Positions 43,618-52,351 of a stretch of 64,000 nt of DNA are shown here, piece by piece. The stretch's first letter is position 1, and each line of letters starts with the position of its first letter. Made by a program: the position numbers and the translations under genes. The DNA comes from DAINRZ01 sp964634885 (GTDB taxonomy: Bacteria > Bacteroidota > Ignavibacteria > Kapaibacteriales > UBA2268), in contig CAZWLN010000018.1 in the NCBI GenBank assembly GCA_964634885.1, positions 1 through 64,000 on the forward strand, written 5' to 3'. The notes under the pieces are model-generated. The model was given only the letters and a program-made list of their open reading frames with translations, did no database searches and was not told the origin of the DNA.

Positions 43618-44793
43618 ATGGGTGGAGATACTTTAATAGAAATATTGTTGATTGTCAGTTTAGGGCTGGTATTCTATACTTTTGTCATCTATCCCTTCCT
43701 GCTTATGCTTTTGTCTGCCGTTTTCAAAAAAACGTTGAAGACAAACACAGAATACAAACCCGACATCTCGATTGTCATCTCGGCATACAACGAAGAAGAA
43801 TACATCCAGGACGCTGTCGAATCGCTTTTCAGTACCGACTATCCACTTGAAAAGATTTCTGTGTTTGTCGGCTCCGACGGATCAAGCGACAGGACCTATG
43901 AGATCGTTAACGGCCTGAAGGAGAAATACAACAATCTTCATTTGTATAATTTCGGGCGATTGGGTAAAAACCGCGTTTTAAACGAAGTATTTCCCCACAC
44001 ATCAACCGAATTGGTGTTCTTCATGGACGCGGACTGCAGGGCAGACAAGGACAGCATATCAAGGATGGTAGAAACCTTTTCCGACCCCACAGTCGGCGCC
44101 GTCATTGCTTCTATGAACTCAATTGACGAAGGCAGCAACGACAACATCGGCAGGCTTGGGGAAACCCTTTACCAGAAATACGAAATGGTTTTAAGGGTGG
44201 GCGAAAGCAGGATCAAATCGACTGTTAACAGCCTCGGCGCCTTCTACGGCATCAGGCGTGAGACATACAAACCGCTGCCGAGCGACAAAGTCTGCGACGA
44301 CTATATGCCCCTGCTCGATTCCATTGCCGTTAACAAAAGAGTAATATTCTTGCGTGAAGCTTCAGTTACCGAAGTAAGGAAGAAGTCACTGAACAACGAA
44401 ATTTCCCGCCGCATCAGGTTTACAGCCGGCGCCATGTCCACTGTCTGGTATGCCAAAAAGCTGTTTAACCCCAAATACGGATGGATTACATTCTTCCTGT
44501 TCTCGCATAAGATAATCAGGTGGCTGACTCCACTTTTCCTTATAGCTGCGGCGGTGTTTACGCTGCTTCTTTCACCCGATTCCGCCATCAGGCTGCCCCT
44601 GATGATTGCCCAGGGAACGCTCTATTTTGTCGCTTTTCTGGGATGGATACTTGAAAAACTCAAACTTAAACTTGTCATTTTTAAGATACCATTGTTTTTC
44701 ATTACGATGAACATTGGCTTTTTCCTTGGTATAATCAGATTTATTGCCGGTTTACAGAATGCAATGTGGGAACGAAAGGAGATAACTGCATAA
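43618..44793 (+). CDS. Membrane glycosyltransferase family 2
   Basis: A 391-residue enzyme whose ATG directly follows the previous stop. One N-terminal membrane segment (ILLIVSLGLVFYTFVIYPFLLMLL, here residues 6-30) leads into a GT2 domain: DISIVISAYNEEEYI, VGSDGSSDRT, FFMDADCRAD (DxD metal motif), and CDDYMPLL with a later RRIRF motif comparable to the QxxRW region. Three or four more membrane segments occupy the last 110 residues. This layout fits processive or polymer-elongating transferases that move sugars to a lipid carrier; the sugar is unknown. It is co-transcribed with the Wza and Wzi-like genes. Confidence 0.87.
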   Translation: MGGDTLIEILLIVSLGLVFYTFVIYPFLLMLLSAVFKKTLKTNTEYKPDISIVISAYNEEEYIQDAVESLFSTDYPLEKISVFVGSDGSSDRTYEIVNGLKEKYNNLHLYNFGRLGKNRVLNEVFPHTSTELVFFMDADCRADKDSISRMVETFSDPTVGAVIASMNSIDEGSNDNIGRLGETLYQKYEMVLRVGESRIKSTVNSLGAFYGIRRETYKPLPSDKVCDDYMPLLDSIAVNKRVIFLREASVTEVRKKSLNNEISRRIRFTAGAMSTVWYAKKLFNPKYGWITFFLFSHKIIRWLTPLFLIAAAVFTLLLSPDSAIRLPLMIAQGTLYFVAFLGWILEKLKLKLVIFKIPLFFITMNIGFFLGIIRFIAGLQNAMWERKEITA

Positions 44794-44795
44794 AC

Positions 44796-46295
44796 ATGGC
44801 TGAAAGCACAATAATACAGGATATACCTGAAAGCAATTTCGACATTTGTAACAAATTGGTGAAAGCCGTTAGCCGGCCGAAATTTTCACCCGTTACACTC
44901 CAGTTCTGTTCTGATGTCCTTGCAATCATCCTGAGCTACCTGATACAGTACTATATCAGGTTCGAGTCCGGGCTGGCATCCGTGCCAAGGCAGATTACGA
45001 CAATAGAAATGATCAGGTCCGGACTTGTCATCTCGATCTACTGGCTTCTTATCTTCTGGGTATTCGGCCTTTACAAGAACTGGTTTTACAAGTCGCCTTT
45101 CGAAGAACTGTTTGCAGTGATACGCTATTCATTCTTCGGGTCGCTACTGGTATTCTTTGCTTTTGTCTTCGATTATGGCCAGTCACCACGGATGCTTTTC
45201 CTGGTTTACTTTGCAGTCAACTCTGCAACGGTAGGCTCCGGAAGGCTCATTGTCCGCCTGTTGCAAAAGCGGCTGCGTTCAAAGGGGGCTGTGGCTGTGC
45301 CTACGCTTTTGATAGGCACAAGCGAAAGAACGCTCAATCTGGTATTCAGCATCGGTAAAAGTCCTGCCTGGGGTTTGAAACCCGTGGGCATCGTCCTGAC
45401 GAACCGCAATGAACTCGAAGACTGGGAAAGGTCCGGCAATTCTGAAAAGACAGGCCTGCCTGTCCTGGGGGTAGCTGAAGATATTGACAGCATACTGAAG
45501 AAGATCAGGGTAAGGGACGCCATTATTACATCCGACAACCCTGAAACAGACAGCCAGATGTTGCTGAGTACAGTCGAATCCTGCAATTATAACAGTATTG
45601 AAGCGAAGATTGAAAACCACTTATATAATGTATTTACAGGCCAGATGAGGGCATTGTCCATCTACGGCATGCCGTTCATCCTGATTACGCCGCAGTTGTT
45701 GAAGCCCTGGCAGGAGATTGTAAAACGCCTGATCGACGTCGTTTTCAGTTTCTGTGTGATAATCATCGGACTGCCGGTCTGGGTACTGATTGGTATTATC
45801 ATCAAGCTCGAATCAAAAGGCCCCGTCCTCTATTCCCAGGACCGCGTCGGCAAAGACGGCAGGATATTCATGATTTACAAATTCAGGTCCATGGTCAAGG
45901 ACGCTGAAAAAGGCGGCCCCCAGTGGACTAAGGTTCACGACCCCCGTGTTACCCGTTTCGGCTATTTCCTGAGGAAATCCCATCTCGACGAAGTACCCCA
46001 GTTCTGGAATGTACTTAAAGGTGACATGAGCATCGTTGGCCCAAGGCCGGAGAGGCCCCAGTTCGTCGAGAAATTCAGCAGCATCCTGCCCCAGTACAAA
46101 CGCCGGCTCATATTGAGGCCCGGGCTGACAGGATGGTGGCAGATACATTACACTACCTACCTCGAGTCGAAGGAGGAAATTGAGAATCGCTTGAAAGACG
46201 ACTTTTACTATATTGAAAATATATCGCTAAAACTTGATATAGAAATAATTATCAGAACTGTATTCTTAGTATTAAAAGGGCACGGCCAGGCTTAA
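44796..46295 (+). CDS. Exopolysaccharide polyprenyl glycosylphosphotransferase (WbaP/WcaJ family)
   Basis: A 499-residue integral membrane enzyme that starts the repeat unit by transferring a sugar phosphate to undecaprenyl phosphate. ATG 44796 is two bases after the previous stop. The N-terminal part has four or five membrane helices, then a nucleotide-binding-like soluble domain (VAVPTLLIGTSERT ... GIVLTNRNE). The catalytic bacterial sugar transferase domain is at about 300-499: KRLIDVVFSFCVIIIGLPVW, GPVLYSQDRVGKDGR, IYKFRSM, LRKSHLDEVPQFWNV (the Asp-Glu catalytic pair), GDMSIVGPRPERP and LRPGLTGWWQI. All hallmarks are intact. Confidence 0.93.
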   Translation: MAESTIIQDIPESNFDICNKLVKAVSRPKFSPVTLQFCSDVLAIILSYLIQYYIRFESGLASVPRQITTIEMIRSGLVISIYWLLIFWVFGLYKNWFYKSPFEELFAVIRYSFFGSLLVFFAFVFDYGQSPRMLFLVYFAVNSATVGSGRLIVRLLQKRLRSKGAVAVPTLLIGTSERTLNLVFSIGKSPAWGLKPVGIVLTNRNELEDWERSGNSEKTGLPVLGVAEDIDSILKKIRVRDAIITSDNPETDSQMLLSTVESCNYNSIEAKIENHLYNVFTGQMRALSIYGMPFILITPQLLKPWQEIVKRLIDVVFSFCVIIIGLPVWVLIGIIIKLESKGPVLYSQDRVGKDGRIFMIYKFRSMVKDAEKGGPQWTKVHDPRVTRFGYFLRKSHLDEVPQFWNVLKGDMSIVGPRPERPQFVEKFSSILPQYKRRLILRPGLTGWWQIHYTTYLESKEEIENRLKDDFYYIENISLKLDIEIIIRTVFLVLKGHGQA

Positions 46296-46300
46296 ATCTT

Positions 46301-47032
46301 ATGAAAGCAATTGTAATAATACCGACTTATAATGAAAAAGAGAACATTGAGAATATCATCAATGCAATTTTCAAAGCTCAGAGTGATATGCATGTCCTCG
46401 TTGTGGACGACAATTCGCCGGACGGTACTTCAGCCATCGTTACGCGGCTGATGGAAAACGACGAAAGAATCCATTTAATTAACAGACCCGGAAAGATGGG
46501 GCTTGGTACGGCCTACTGCGACGGTTTCCGCTACTCCCTCGAACGTGGCTATGAAGCCATTATGGAGATGGACGCCGATTTCTCGCACGACCCGGCCATG
46601 ATACCCCAATTCCTGAAAGAAATCGAGACTCATGACCTTGTCATCGGTTCGCGCTATATTTCCGGCATCAATGTGGTAAACTGGCCTCTGAGGCGACTGT
46701 TCCTCAGTAAAGGAGCCAGTATGTACACTCGTATTATCACCAGGATGCCCATCAAAGACCCTACTGCCGGTTTCAAGTGCTTTAAAGCCAGTACTCTCGG
46801 CTTGATCGATTTGTCCAAAGTTAAGACCAACGGGTACGGCTTCCAGATTGAAATGCACTACCGCTTGTGGAAGATCGGCGCAAAGATCAAGGAGATACCC
46901 ATCATCTTCATCGACAGGAGAAGCGGTGTTTCCAAGATGAACCGTAAAATCATATTCGAAGCCATTCGCATGGTCTGGAGATTGAAATTCTGTGTGTCGA
47001 AAAAGAATATCCTTAAAAAATCTGTTTCTTAA
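46301..47032 (+). CDS. Polyprenol monophosphomannose synthase-like glycosyltransferase (GT2)
   Basis: A 243-residue cytoplasmic-face enzyme similar to Dpm1: VIIPTYNEKENI, VLVVDDNSPDGTSAIV, GLGTAYCDGFRY, EMDADFSHDP (DxD site), SRYISGINVVNWPLRR, DPTAGFKCF and IPIIFIDRRSGVSKM. Such enzymes transfer mannose (or glucose) from a nucleotide sugar to a polyprenyl phosphate, providing a membrane-bound donor. There is no C-terminal membrane domain. It lies 5 bases after the initiating transferase. Confidence 0.9.
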   Translation: MKAIVIIPTYNEKENIENIINAIFKAQSDMHVLVVDDNSPDGTSAIVTRLMENDERIHLINRPGKMGLGTAYCDGFRYSLERGYEAIMEMDADFSHDPAMIPQFLKEIETHDLVIGSRYISGINVVNWPLRRLFLSKGASMYTRIITRMPIKDPTAGFKCFKASTLGLIDLSKVKTNGYGFQIEMHYRLWKIGAKIKEIPIIFIDRRSGVSKMNRKIIFEAIRMVWRLKFCVSKKNILKKSVS

Positions 47033-47053
47033 TCACTATGTTGAAGTCGGCTG

Positions 47054-49018
47054 ATGCAGGAAAAGGATATATCCATTATCATCGTGAATTACAATGTAAA
47101 GGATTTCCTTTTACAGTGCCTGCGTTCTGTCCGCCAGGCTACCGGCAGCCTTAATGTCGAGACAATCGTCGTTGACAACAATTCTGCCGACGGGTCTGTA
47201 GAAAGCCTGCAGCCTCTGTTTCCGGAAGTCCAATTCATTAAGCTCGAAAAGAACGTCGGGTTTGCAAAGGCCAACAACACTGGTTTTTCACATGCCTGCG
47301 GCAAGTATTTCCTGATACTCAATCCCGATACCATCCTGGGGGAAGATACCCTCGAAACAATGTACAGGTATATGGAGAACAACCCGGAGGTAGGCATTGC
47401 GGGCTGCAAAGTGCTCAATCCCGACGGTAGTTTCCAGGTGGCTTGCCGCAGGGGTTTCCCGACGCCTTGGGCTTCATTCTCCAAATTGTTCGGGCTGCAG
47501 AGCCTCTTTCCAAACTCCCGGCTCTTTGCCGGTTACAACCAGACTTTCCGAAGCACCGACGAAACCTATTACATCGATGCCCTCATCGGCGCATTCATGT
47601 TTGCCCGCAGGGAGGTGATCGGCCAGTTGAAGGGATTCGACGGTGACTTCTTCATGTACGGCGAGGACCTGGACCTTTGTTTCAGGGCTTCCGAGGCCGG
47701 CTGGAAGACAGCCTATGTACACGAAACTTCCATCATACATTACAAGGGCGAGAGTACCAGGCGAAGCTCCATCAACGAATTGAAGCATTTTTACGAAGCG
47801 ATGGTGATTTTTTCCGACAAACATTATTCCAAATCGAAGCTGTTCCTCTTCTTCCTGAAATCCGGAATTCTTGTCAGGGCGGGAGTGGCCCAGATGTCCC
47901 GCTATGTTTCAACCTTACTGCTGCTGCTGCTCGATGTCCTGGCAATCAACGGCTCACTGCTGCTGGCTACGAAACAGAAATTCGGCGCTTTCCTCGGTTT
48001 CCATGATTACGCCTATCCGACGGTTTTTATTGCTGCCACCTTAGTGATGATATTCTCGATGATTGCTGCCGGAGAGTATTTCGACGAGAAACACTCAATC
48101 AGGAAGTCTTTTTTCGGATTGATGATTACCTTCCTGATACTGTCCGCCCTTACCTATTATTTCAAGGAATACGCCTTCAGCAGGGAAGTACTGATCATGA
48201 CCATTGTGTTTACATCAGTAATAATATTCCTGACAAGAGTGGCTGTCTCAGCCTATAATAAATTCAAATCCAGGAATATGTACAGCAGGATTGCCATTGT
48301 GGGCAACGCCTCGGATTCGGCTAAGCTGGTTGACTATATCAGGAATAATAACTCCATCAATTCCGAAATCGTCGGCATTATCAGGCCGGGAGGCGAAACG
48401 GAACCTGCCGGGGACATACCCGTTCTCGGTTCTATCGACTATATAAATAAAATAATTGATGATTACGCCATCAATGAGGTGCTGATTGCCGACAGGGAGA
48501 TCAAAAACAACGACTTAGTAAGGCTTGCAGGGTTAAAAACAAAGACTGCCGTCCGCTATCATGCAGCCCAGGAATTTGACGACTTCATGTTTGCCCGGAT
48601 TGTAAGCGACATATCGGGTGTGGAACCGACGATGCCCCGGCTGAACATCTCGAAATTAAGGCCGAGGATAATCAAAAGAACGGTTGACCTGGGGCTTTCT
48701 CTGTTCTTCATGACAATAGGCCTGCCCTTGATTTATCTTATAATCAAAGACAGAAAACATCTGCTGAAAAAATTATGGTTTGTTTTTATCGGAAAATATT
48801 CCTTTATTGGTGTTTTTGACATTGAGGGTTACGATCATGACTTCGGGAAAAAAGGCATTACCGGCCTGGTGCATATCAGCGACGCTGCTAAGCTCAGCCG
48901 GGAAGCAATCATCAGGCTCAACGACTATTACCTGATGAACTATTCCCTGTCATTGGATCTGGATATATTTTTGAAATTAATTATTAGGAAAAATCGTGGC
49001 AACAAAATTCGTACTTGA
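47054..49018 (+). CDS. GT2 glycosyltransferase fused to a degenerate phosphoglycosyltransferase-like domain
   Basis: A 654-residue fusion. Residues 1-270: GT2 domain of the rhamnosyltransferase type (ISIIIVNYNVKDFL, VDNNSADGSVESL, LNPDTILGEDTL, GEDLDLCFRASEAGW). Residues about 280-400: four membrane helices. About 410-530: nucleotide-binding-like domain (RIAIVGNASDSAKLVDYI). About 535-654: a shrunken copy of the bacterial sugar transferase domain, recognisable from KRTVDLGLSLFFMTIGLPL, GKYSFIGVFD (compare GDMSIVGPRP), KKGITGLVHI (compare RPGLTGWWQI) and the final LSLDLDIFLKLIIR, but without the middle section holding KFRSM and the catalytic Asp-Glu. The C-terminal half is probably structural. 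It overlaps accA by 23 bases. Confidence 0.85.
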   Translation: MQEKDISIIIVNYNVKDFLLQCLRSVRQATGSLNVETIVVDNNSADGSVESLQPLFPEVQFIKLEKNVGFAKANNTGFSHACGKYFLILNPDTILGEDTLETMYRYMENNPEVGIAGCKVLNPDGSFQVACRRGFPTPWASFSKLFGLQSLFPNSRLFAGYNQTFRSTDETYYIDALIGAFMFARREVIGQLKGFDGDFFMYGEDLDLCFRASEAGWKTAYVHETSIIHYKGESTRRSSINELKHFYEAMVIFSDKHYSKSKLFLFFLKSGILVRAGVAQMSRYVSTLLLLLLDVLAINGSLLLATKQKFGAFLGFHDYAYPTVFIAATLVMIFSMIAAGEYFDEKHSIRKSFFGLMITFLILSALTYYFKEYAFSREVLIMTIVFTSVIIFLTRVAVSAYNKFKSRNMYSRIAIVGNASDSAKLVDYIRNNNSINSEIVGIIRPGGETEPAGDIPVLGSIDYINKIIDDYAINEVLIADREIKNNDLVRLAGLKTKTAVRYHAAQEFDDFMFARIVSDISGVEPTMPRLNISKLRPRIIKRTVDLGLSLFFMTIGLPLIYLIIKDRKHLLKKLWFVFIGKYSFIGVFDIEGYDHDFGKKGITGLVHISDAAKLSREAIIRLNDYYLMNYSLSLDLDIFLKLIIRKNRGNKIRT

Positions 49019-49949
49019 CTTTGAAAAGCCGATAATAGAGCTGGAGAAGAAAATCGAAGAAATGCGCGCCCTGAGCCAGGAGATCGACATCGGGCATGAG
49101 ATCGACGACCTGGAACGGAAAATCGAAGAACTCCGGGTGGACATATACAGGAAACTGACGCGCTGGCAGAGGGTGCAGATTGCCCGCCATCCCGACAGGC
49201 CCAATACACTTGACTATATCAACAACATTTTCACTGACTTCCTGGAAATTCACGGCGACCGCAACTATAAGGACGACCATTCAATCGTGGGTGGCATTGC
49301 CCAACTCGACGGTAAACCGGTAATGATCGTCGGGCACCAGAAAGGCAGCGACACGAAATCCAATCTATACCGTAACTTCGGCATGCCCAATCCTGAAGGA
49401 TACCGCAAGGCAAGCAGGCTGTTCACGATGGCCGAGAAATTCGGCCACCCCATCATTACTTTCCTCGATACTCCCGGCGCTTTTCCGGGCATCGAAGCCG
49501 AGGAACGCGGGCAGGCAGAAGCGATTGCATACAACCTGATGCAGATGTCCAACCTTCGCGTGCCGGTAATCGTTGCCGTCATAGGGGAGGGAGCCTCCGG
49601 CGGAGCCATTGGCCTCGGTGTCGGCGACAGGATACTCATGCTGGAGAATGCCTGGTATTCTGTCATCTCTCCCGAATCCTGCTCCAGCATACTGTGGCGA
49701 AGCTGGGATTTCAAGGAGCAGGCAGCGGAAGCGCTGCAGCTTACTGCCGAAGACCTCCTGAAACAGGGCATCATCGACAGGATTGTACCCGAGCCTGTAG
49801 GCGGGGCACACCGCCTGCCGCTGGAGATGTTCGCCACCATGAAAACTGTGCTGAACGAGGAATTGGCCAACTTTTCGGAATACGATCCCGTTAAGCTGGT
49901 GAAGGACAGGAAAGAGAAATTTTACGCCATGGGTGTATGGAATGAATAA
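48996..49949 (+). CDS. accA: Acetyl-CoA carboxylase carboxyltransferase subunit alpha
   Basis: A 317-residue subunit of the enzyme that transfers carboxyl from biotin-BCCP to acetyl-CoA, giving malonyl-CoA for fatty-acid synthesis. It begins with a GTG at 48996 preceded by AGGAA at a 5-base gap, inside the end of the fused transferase gene. Motifs: the N-terminal coiled-coil (LDFEKPIIELEKKIEEM), HPDRPNTLDYI, GDRNYKDDHSIVGGIA, FLDTPGAFPGIEAEERGQ, GEGASGGAIGLGVGD and WYSVISPESCSSILW. Length is normal. accD is not in the window. Confidence 0.95.
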   Translation: MATKFVLDFEKPIIELEKKIEEMRALSQEIDIGHEIDDLERKIEELRVDIYRKLTRWQRVQIARHPDRPNTLDYINNIFTDFLEIHGDRNYKDDHSIVGGIAQLDGKPVMIVGHQKGSDTKSNLYRNFGMPNPEGYRKASRLFTMAEKFGHPIITFLDTPGAFPGIEAEERGQAEAIAYNLMQMSNLRVPVIVAVIGEGASGGAIGLGVGDRILMLENAWYSVISPESCSSILWRSWDFKEQAAEALQLTAEDLLKQGIIDRIVPEPVGGAHRLPLEMFATMKTVLNEELANFSEYDPVKLVKDRKEKFYAMGVWNE

Positions 49950-49970
49950 TGAAAGTTTATCCGGTAGATT

Positions 49971-50522
49971 ATGATGTATAAGAGAATTACAGTCTTTTGT
50001 GCTTCCAGCAACAGTATTCACGCCGATTACCTCGGCTGTGCACGGGAAATGGGCAGGCTGCTGGCTTTGGCCGGACATGAGATTATATTCGGCGCCGGGA
50101 ACGTCGGGATGATGAACAGCCTGGCAGAAGGCGCCCTTTCGGAAAATGGGTTCATCAAAGGAGTCATTCCCCGCTTCATGGAAGGCAAAAAACTGTCTCA
50201 TCGCCGTCTCTCCTCGAAAGTCGTCGTCGAGGGCATGCACGAGCGGGAAGCGATAATGCTCAAAGAAGCGGACGCCATCATTGCACTACCGGGCGGTACA
50301 GGCACTTTTTCCGAACTGATACAGGCGATTACCTGGAAACAGCTCGGGTTGATTGTCTGTCCCATCATCATCGTTAATTTCAACGATTACTTCGAACCGC
50401 TAATTGCCATGTACCGCAAGGCTGCCGAAGAAAACTTCATCCACAGGGAGTATCTCGGCCTGTGGCTGGTTACAGGTACTCCACTTGAAGCCAGTCAATT
50501 TCTGAAATATCCCTGGGTGTAA
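49971..50522 (+). CDS. LOG-family protein (cytokinin riboside 5'-monophosphate phosphoribohydrolase-like)
   Basis: A 183-residue protein of the LOG/TIGR00730 family, once called lysine decarboxylase-like. It has the Rossmann-like start ITVFCASSNSIHADYL, the FGAGNVGMMNSLAEGAL segment, MHEREAIMLKEADAIIALPGG and the signature PGGTGTFSEL that binds the nucleotide and holds the catalytic Glu. Members cleave N6-modified or plain AMP to a base and ribose 5-phosphate. Two adjacent ATGs (49971, 49974) can serve as start. It is downstream of accA by 21 bases and upstream of rarA by 4. Confidence 0.9.
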   Translation: MMYKRITVFCASSNSIHADYLGCAREMGRLLALAGHEIIFGAGNVGMMNSLAEGALSENGFIKGVIPRFMEGKKLSHRRLSSKVVVEGMHEREAIMLKEADAIIALPGGTGTFSELIQAITWKQLGLIVCPIIIVNFNDYFEPLIAMYRKAAEENFIHREYLGLWLVTGTPLEASQFLKYPWV

Positions 50523-50526
50523 TACT

Positions 50527-51852
50527 ATGGAAGAACTGTTTGCCGAACCGAAGCCTGTAACACAGGCTGTTTACCAGCCCTTAGCCGACAGGATGAGGCC
50601 TGTGACAATTGAAGACGTGGTAGGGCAGGAGCATCTGATCGGCGAAGGCGGCCCTCTGCGCATTTTCTTCGAAGAGAGGAACTTCCCGTCTATGATCTTC
50701 TGGGGCCCTCCGGGTGTCGGCAAGACCACTTTTGCTTTCCTCATCTCTGAGTACACAGACAGCCTCTTCGAGAGGATCTCGGCTGTGGAAGCCGGCGTAA
50801 AGGAAGTTCGGGCAATACTGTCCAAGGCGGCCCTGATGCAGAAGAAAGGGAAGAAGACACTCCTGTTCATCGACGAAATTCACAGGTTCAACAAACTGCA
50901 GCAGGACGCCCTCCTGCACGCTGTCGAGAAAGGGGTAGTTACTCTGCTGGGAGCCACTACTGAGAATCCTTCCTTCGACGTCATCAGCGCTCTTCTGAGC
51001 CGCTGCCAGGTGTACCGCCTGCAGCCCCTCAGCAACGAGAACCTCAGGACCGTAATCGAACATGCCGTTGCGAAGGATGAGATTCTAAGTAAATACAAGA
51101 TTGAGATCGAAGCGTGGGATTTCCTCTATGCCGTTTCTTCCGGCGATGCCCGCGCAGCCCTGAACGCCGTCGAACTGGCTTTCAGCCTGGCGCAGAAGAA
51201 ACCGGGCGAGAGCCTGAAAATTACATCGGCGCTGCTGCAAAAAGCCCTCCAGCAGAAAACCGCCTATTACGACAAGCTGGGGGAGACTCACTACGATACA
51301 ATTTCCGCTTTCATCAAGTCGCTGCGGGGTTCAGACCCGGACGCAGCCGTGTTCTGGCTGGCTAAGATGGTTAATGCGGGGGAGGATCCCCGTTTCATTG
51401 CCCGCAGGATGGTAGTGTTTGCCAGCGAGGACGTCGGCAACGCCGAACCCTATGCCCTTACTCTTGCCATTGCCGCATTCAACGCGGTGGAGATGATCGG
51501 TATGCCTGAGGCGCGTATCAACCTGGCGCAGGCTGCCACCTACCTTGCTTCCTGTCCCAAGTCCAACGCTTCGTACATGGCGCTGAACAATGCGCTTGCG
51601 GATATTGAGAAAGGCACGAGCCTGATTGTGCCGCTGCACCTGCGTAACGCCCCGACGAAACTGATGAAGGAGGAGGGCTACAGCCTCGGTTACAAGTACC
51701 CGCACGATTTTGAGGGCCACTTCGTGAAAGAGAACTATTTCCCGCAAGGCTCCGAGCCGAAAGCCTATTATAAGCCTACGGAGATCGGGCGGGAGAAGAA
51801 GCTGAAAGAAAGGCTGGAGATGCTATGGAGCGAGAGGTACAGGAAGAAGTGA
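50527..51852 (+). CDS. rarA: Replication-associated recombination protein A (AAA+ ATPase)
   Basis: A 441-residue AAA+ ATPase of the RarA/MgsA/WRNIP1 family that acts at stalled replication forks. Walker A GPPGVGKTTF and Walker B LLFIDEIHRFNKLQQD are intact, with the sensor 1 region LLGATTENPSFDVISALLSRC and the C-terminal tetramerisation domain (RMVVFASEDVGNAEP, KAYYKPTEIGRE). The start lies 4 bases after the LOG gene. The stop TGA (51850-51852) merges with the first unit of a heptamer array. Confidence 0.95.
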   Translation: MEELFAEPKPVTQAVYQPLADRMRPVTIEDVVGQEHLIGEGGPLRIFFEERNFPSMIFWGPPGVGKTTFAFLISEYTDSLFERISAVEAGVKEVRAILSKAALMQKKGKKTLLFIDEIHRFNKLQQDALLHAVEKGVVTLLGATTENPSFDVISALLSRCQVYRLQPLSNENLRTVIEHAVAKDEILSKYKIEIEAWDFLYAVSSGDARAALNAVELAFSLAQKKPGESLKITSALLQKALQQKTAYYDKLGETHYDTISAFIKSLRGSDPDAAVFWLAKMVNAGEDPRFIARRMVVFASEDVGNAEPYALTLAIAAFNAVEMIGMPEARINLAQAATYLASCPKSNASYMALNNALADIEKGTSLIVPLHLRNAPTKLMKEEGYSLGYKYPHDFEGHFVKENYFPQGSEPKAYYKPTEIGREKKLKERLEMLWSERYRKK

Positions 51853-52020
51853 GTGGTGGTTGGTGGCCGGTTGATGGTGGCTGGTGATTGGTGGCTGGTG
51901 GCCGGTGGTTAGTGGCTGGTGATTGGTGGCTGGTGATTGGTGGCTGGTGGCTGGTGATTGGTGGCTGGTGATTGGTGGCTGGTGGTTAGTGGCTGGTGAT
52001 TGGTGGCTGGTGGCTGGTTA
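51851..52020 (+). repeat. Heptanucleotide tandem array GTGGYTR (about 24 units)
   Basis: Longest of three arrays. Units alternate GTGGCTG, GTGATTG, GTGGTTA and GTGGCCG in phase over about 170 bases. It begins at the rarA stop codon. Confidence 0.9.
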
Positions 52021-52024
52021 AAAG

Positions 52025-52289
52025 AGTGAGGAGTAAGAAGAATTACGAATTACGAGCCGAGCGTAGCGAGACCGGCGTAGCCAATTACGAATGAAGAGTG
52101 AGAAGTAGAGACGCAAGGCCTTGCGTCTCAAGGAGTTAGGAGTCCGGTAGTTGTTTCAAGAAGTGAGGAGTAAGAAGAATTACGAATGACGAGCCGAGCG
52201 TAGCGAGACCGGCGTAGCCAATGACGAATTACGAATGAAGTGTGAGAAGAAGAAACGTAAGGCCTTGCGTTTCAAGGAGTTAGGAGTCC
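52025..52289. repeat. Two tandem copies of a 120-128 bp palindromic extragenic repeat
   Basis: Copy 1 at 52025-52145 and copy 2 at 52162-52289 share AGTGAGGAGTAAGAAGAATT, CGAGCCGAGCGTAGCGAGAC, CGGCGTAGCCAAT and GGAGTTAGGAGTCC. Each holds an 11-bp palindromic hairpin: GAGACGCAAGG plus its complement at 52108-52129, and GAAACGTAAGG with its pairing arm at 52252-52273. Between copies one stem pair changes G-C to A-T on both sides, and another changes to a G-T wobble. Copy 2 has a second ACGAATTACGAAT insertion. Confidence 0.85.
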
Positions 52290-52351
52290 TGTGTCGGGAG
52301 ATAATTTTATAAAACCATTGTGAATATCTCATAATTAAAACTGGGGTAAAT

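Noticed and set aside
51851..52289. Possible CRISPR array or origin iterons
   Set aside because: The heptamers are contiguous without spacers and the longer repeats occur only twice; no replication gene with matching sites.
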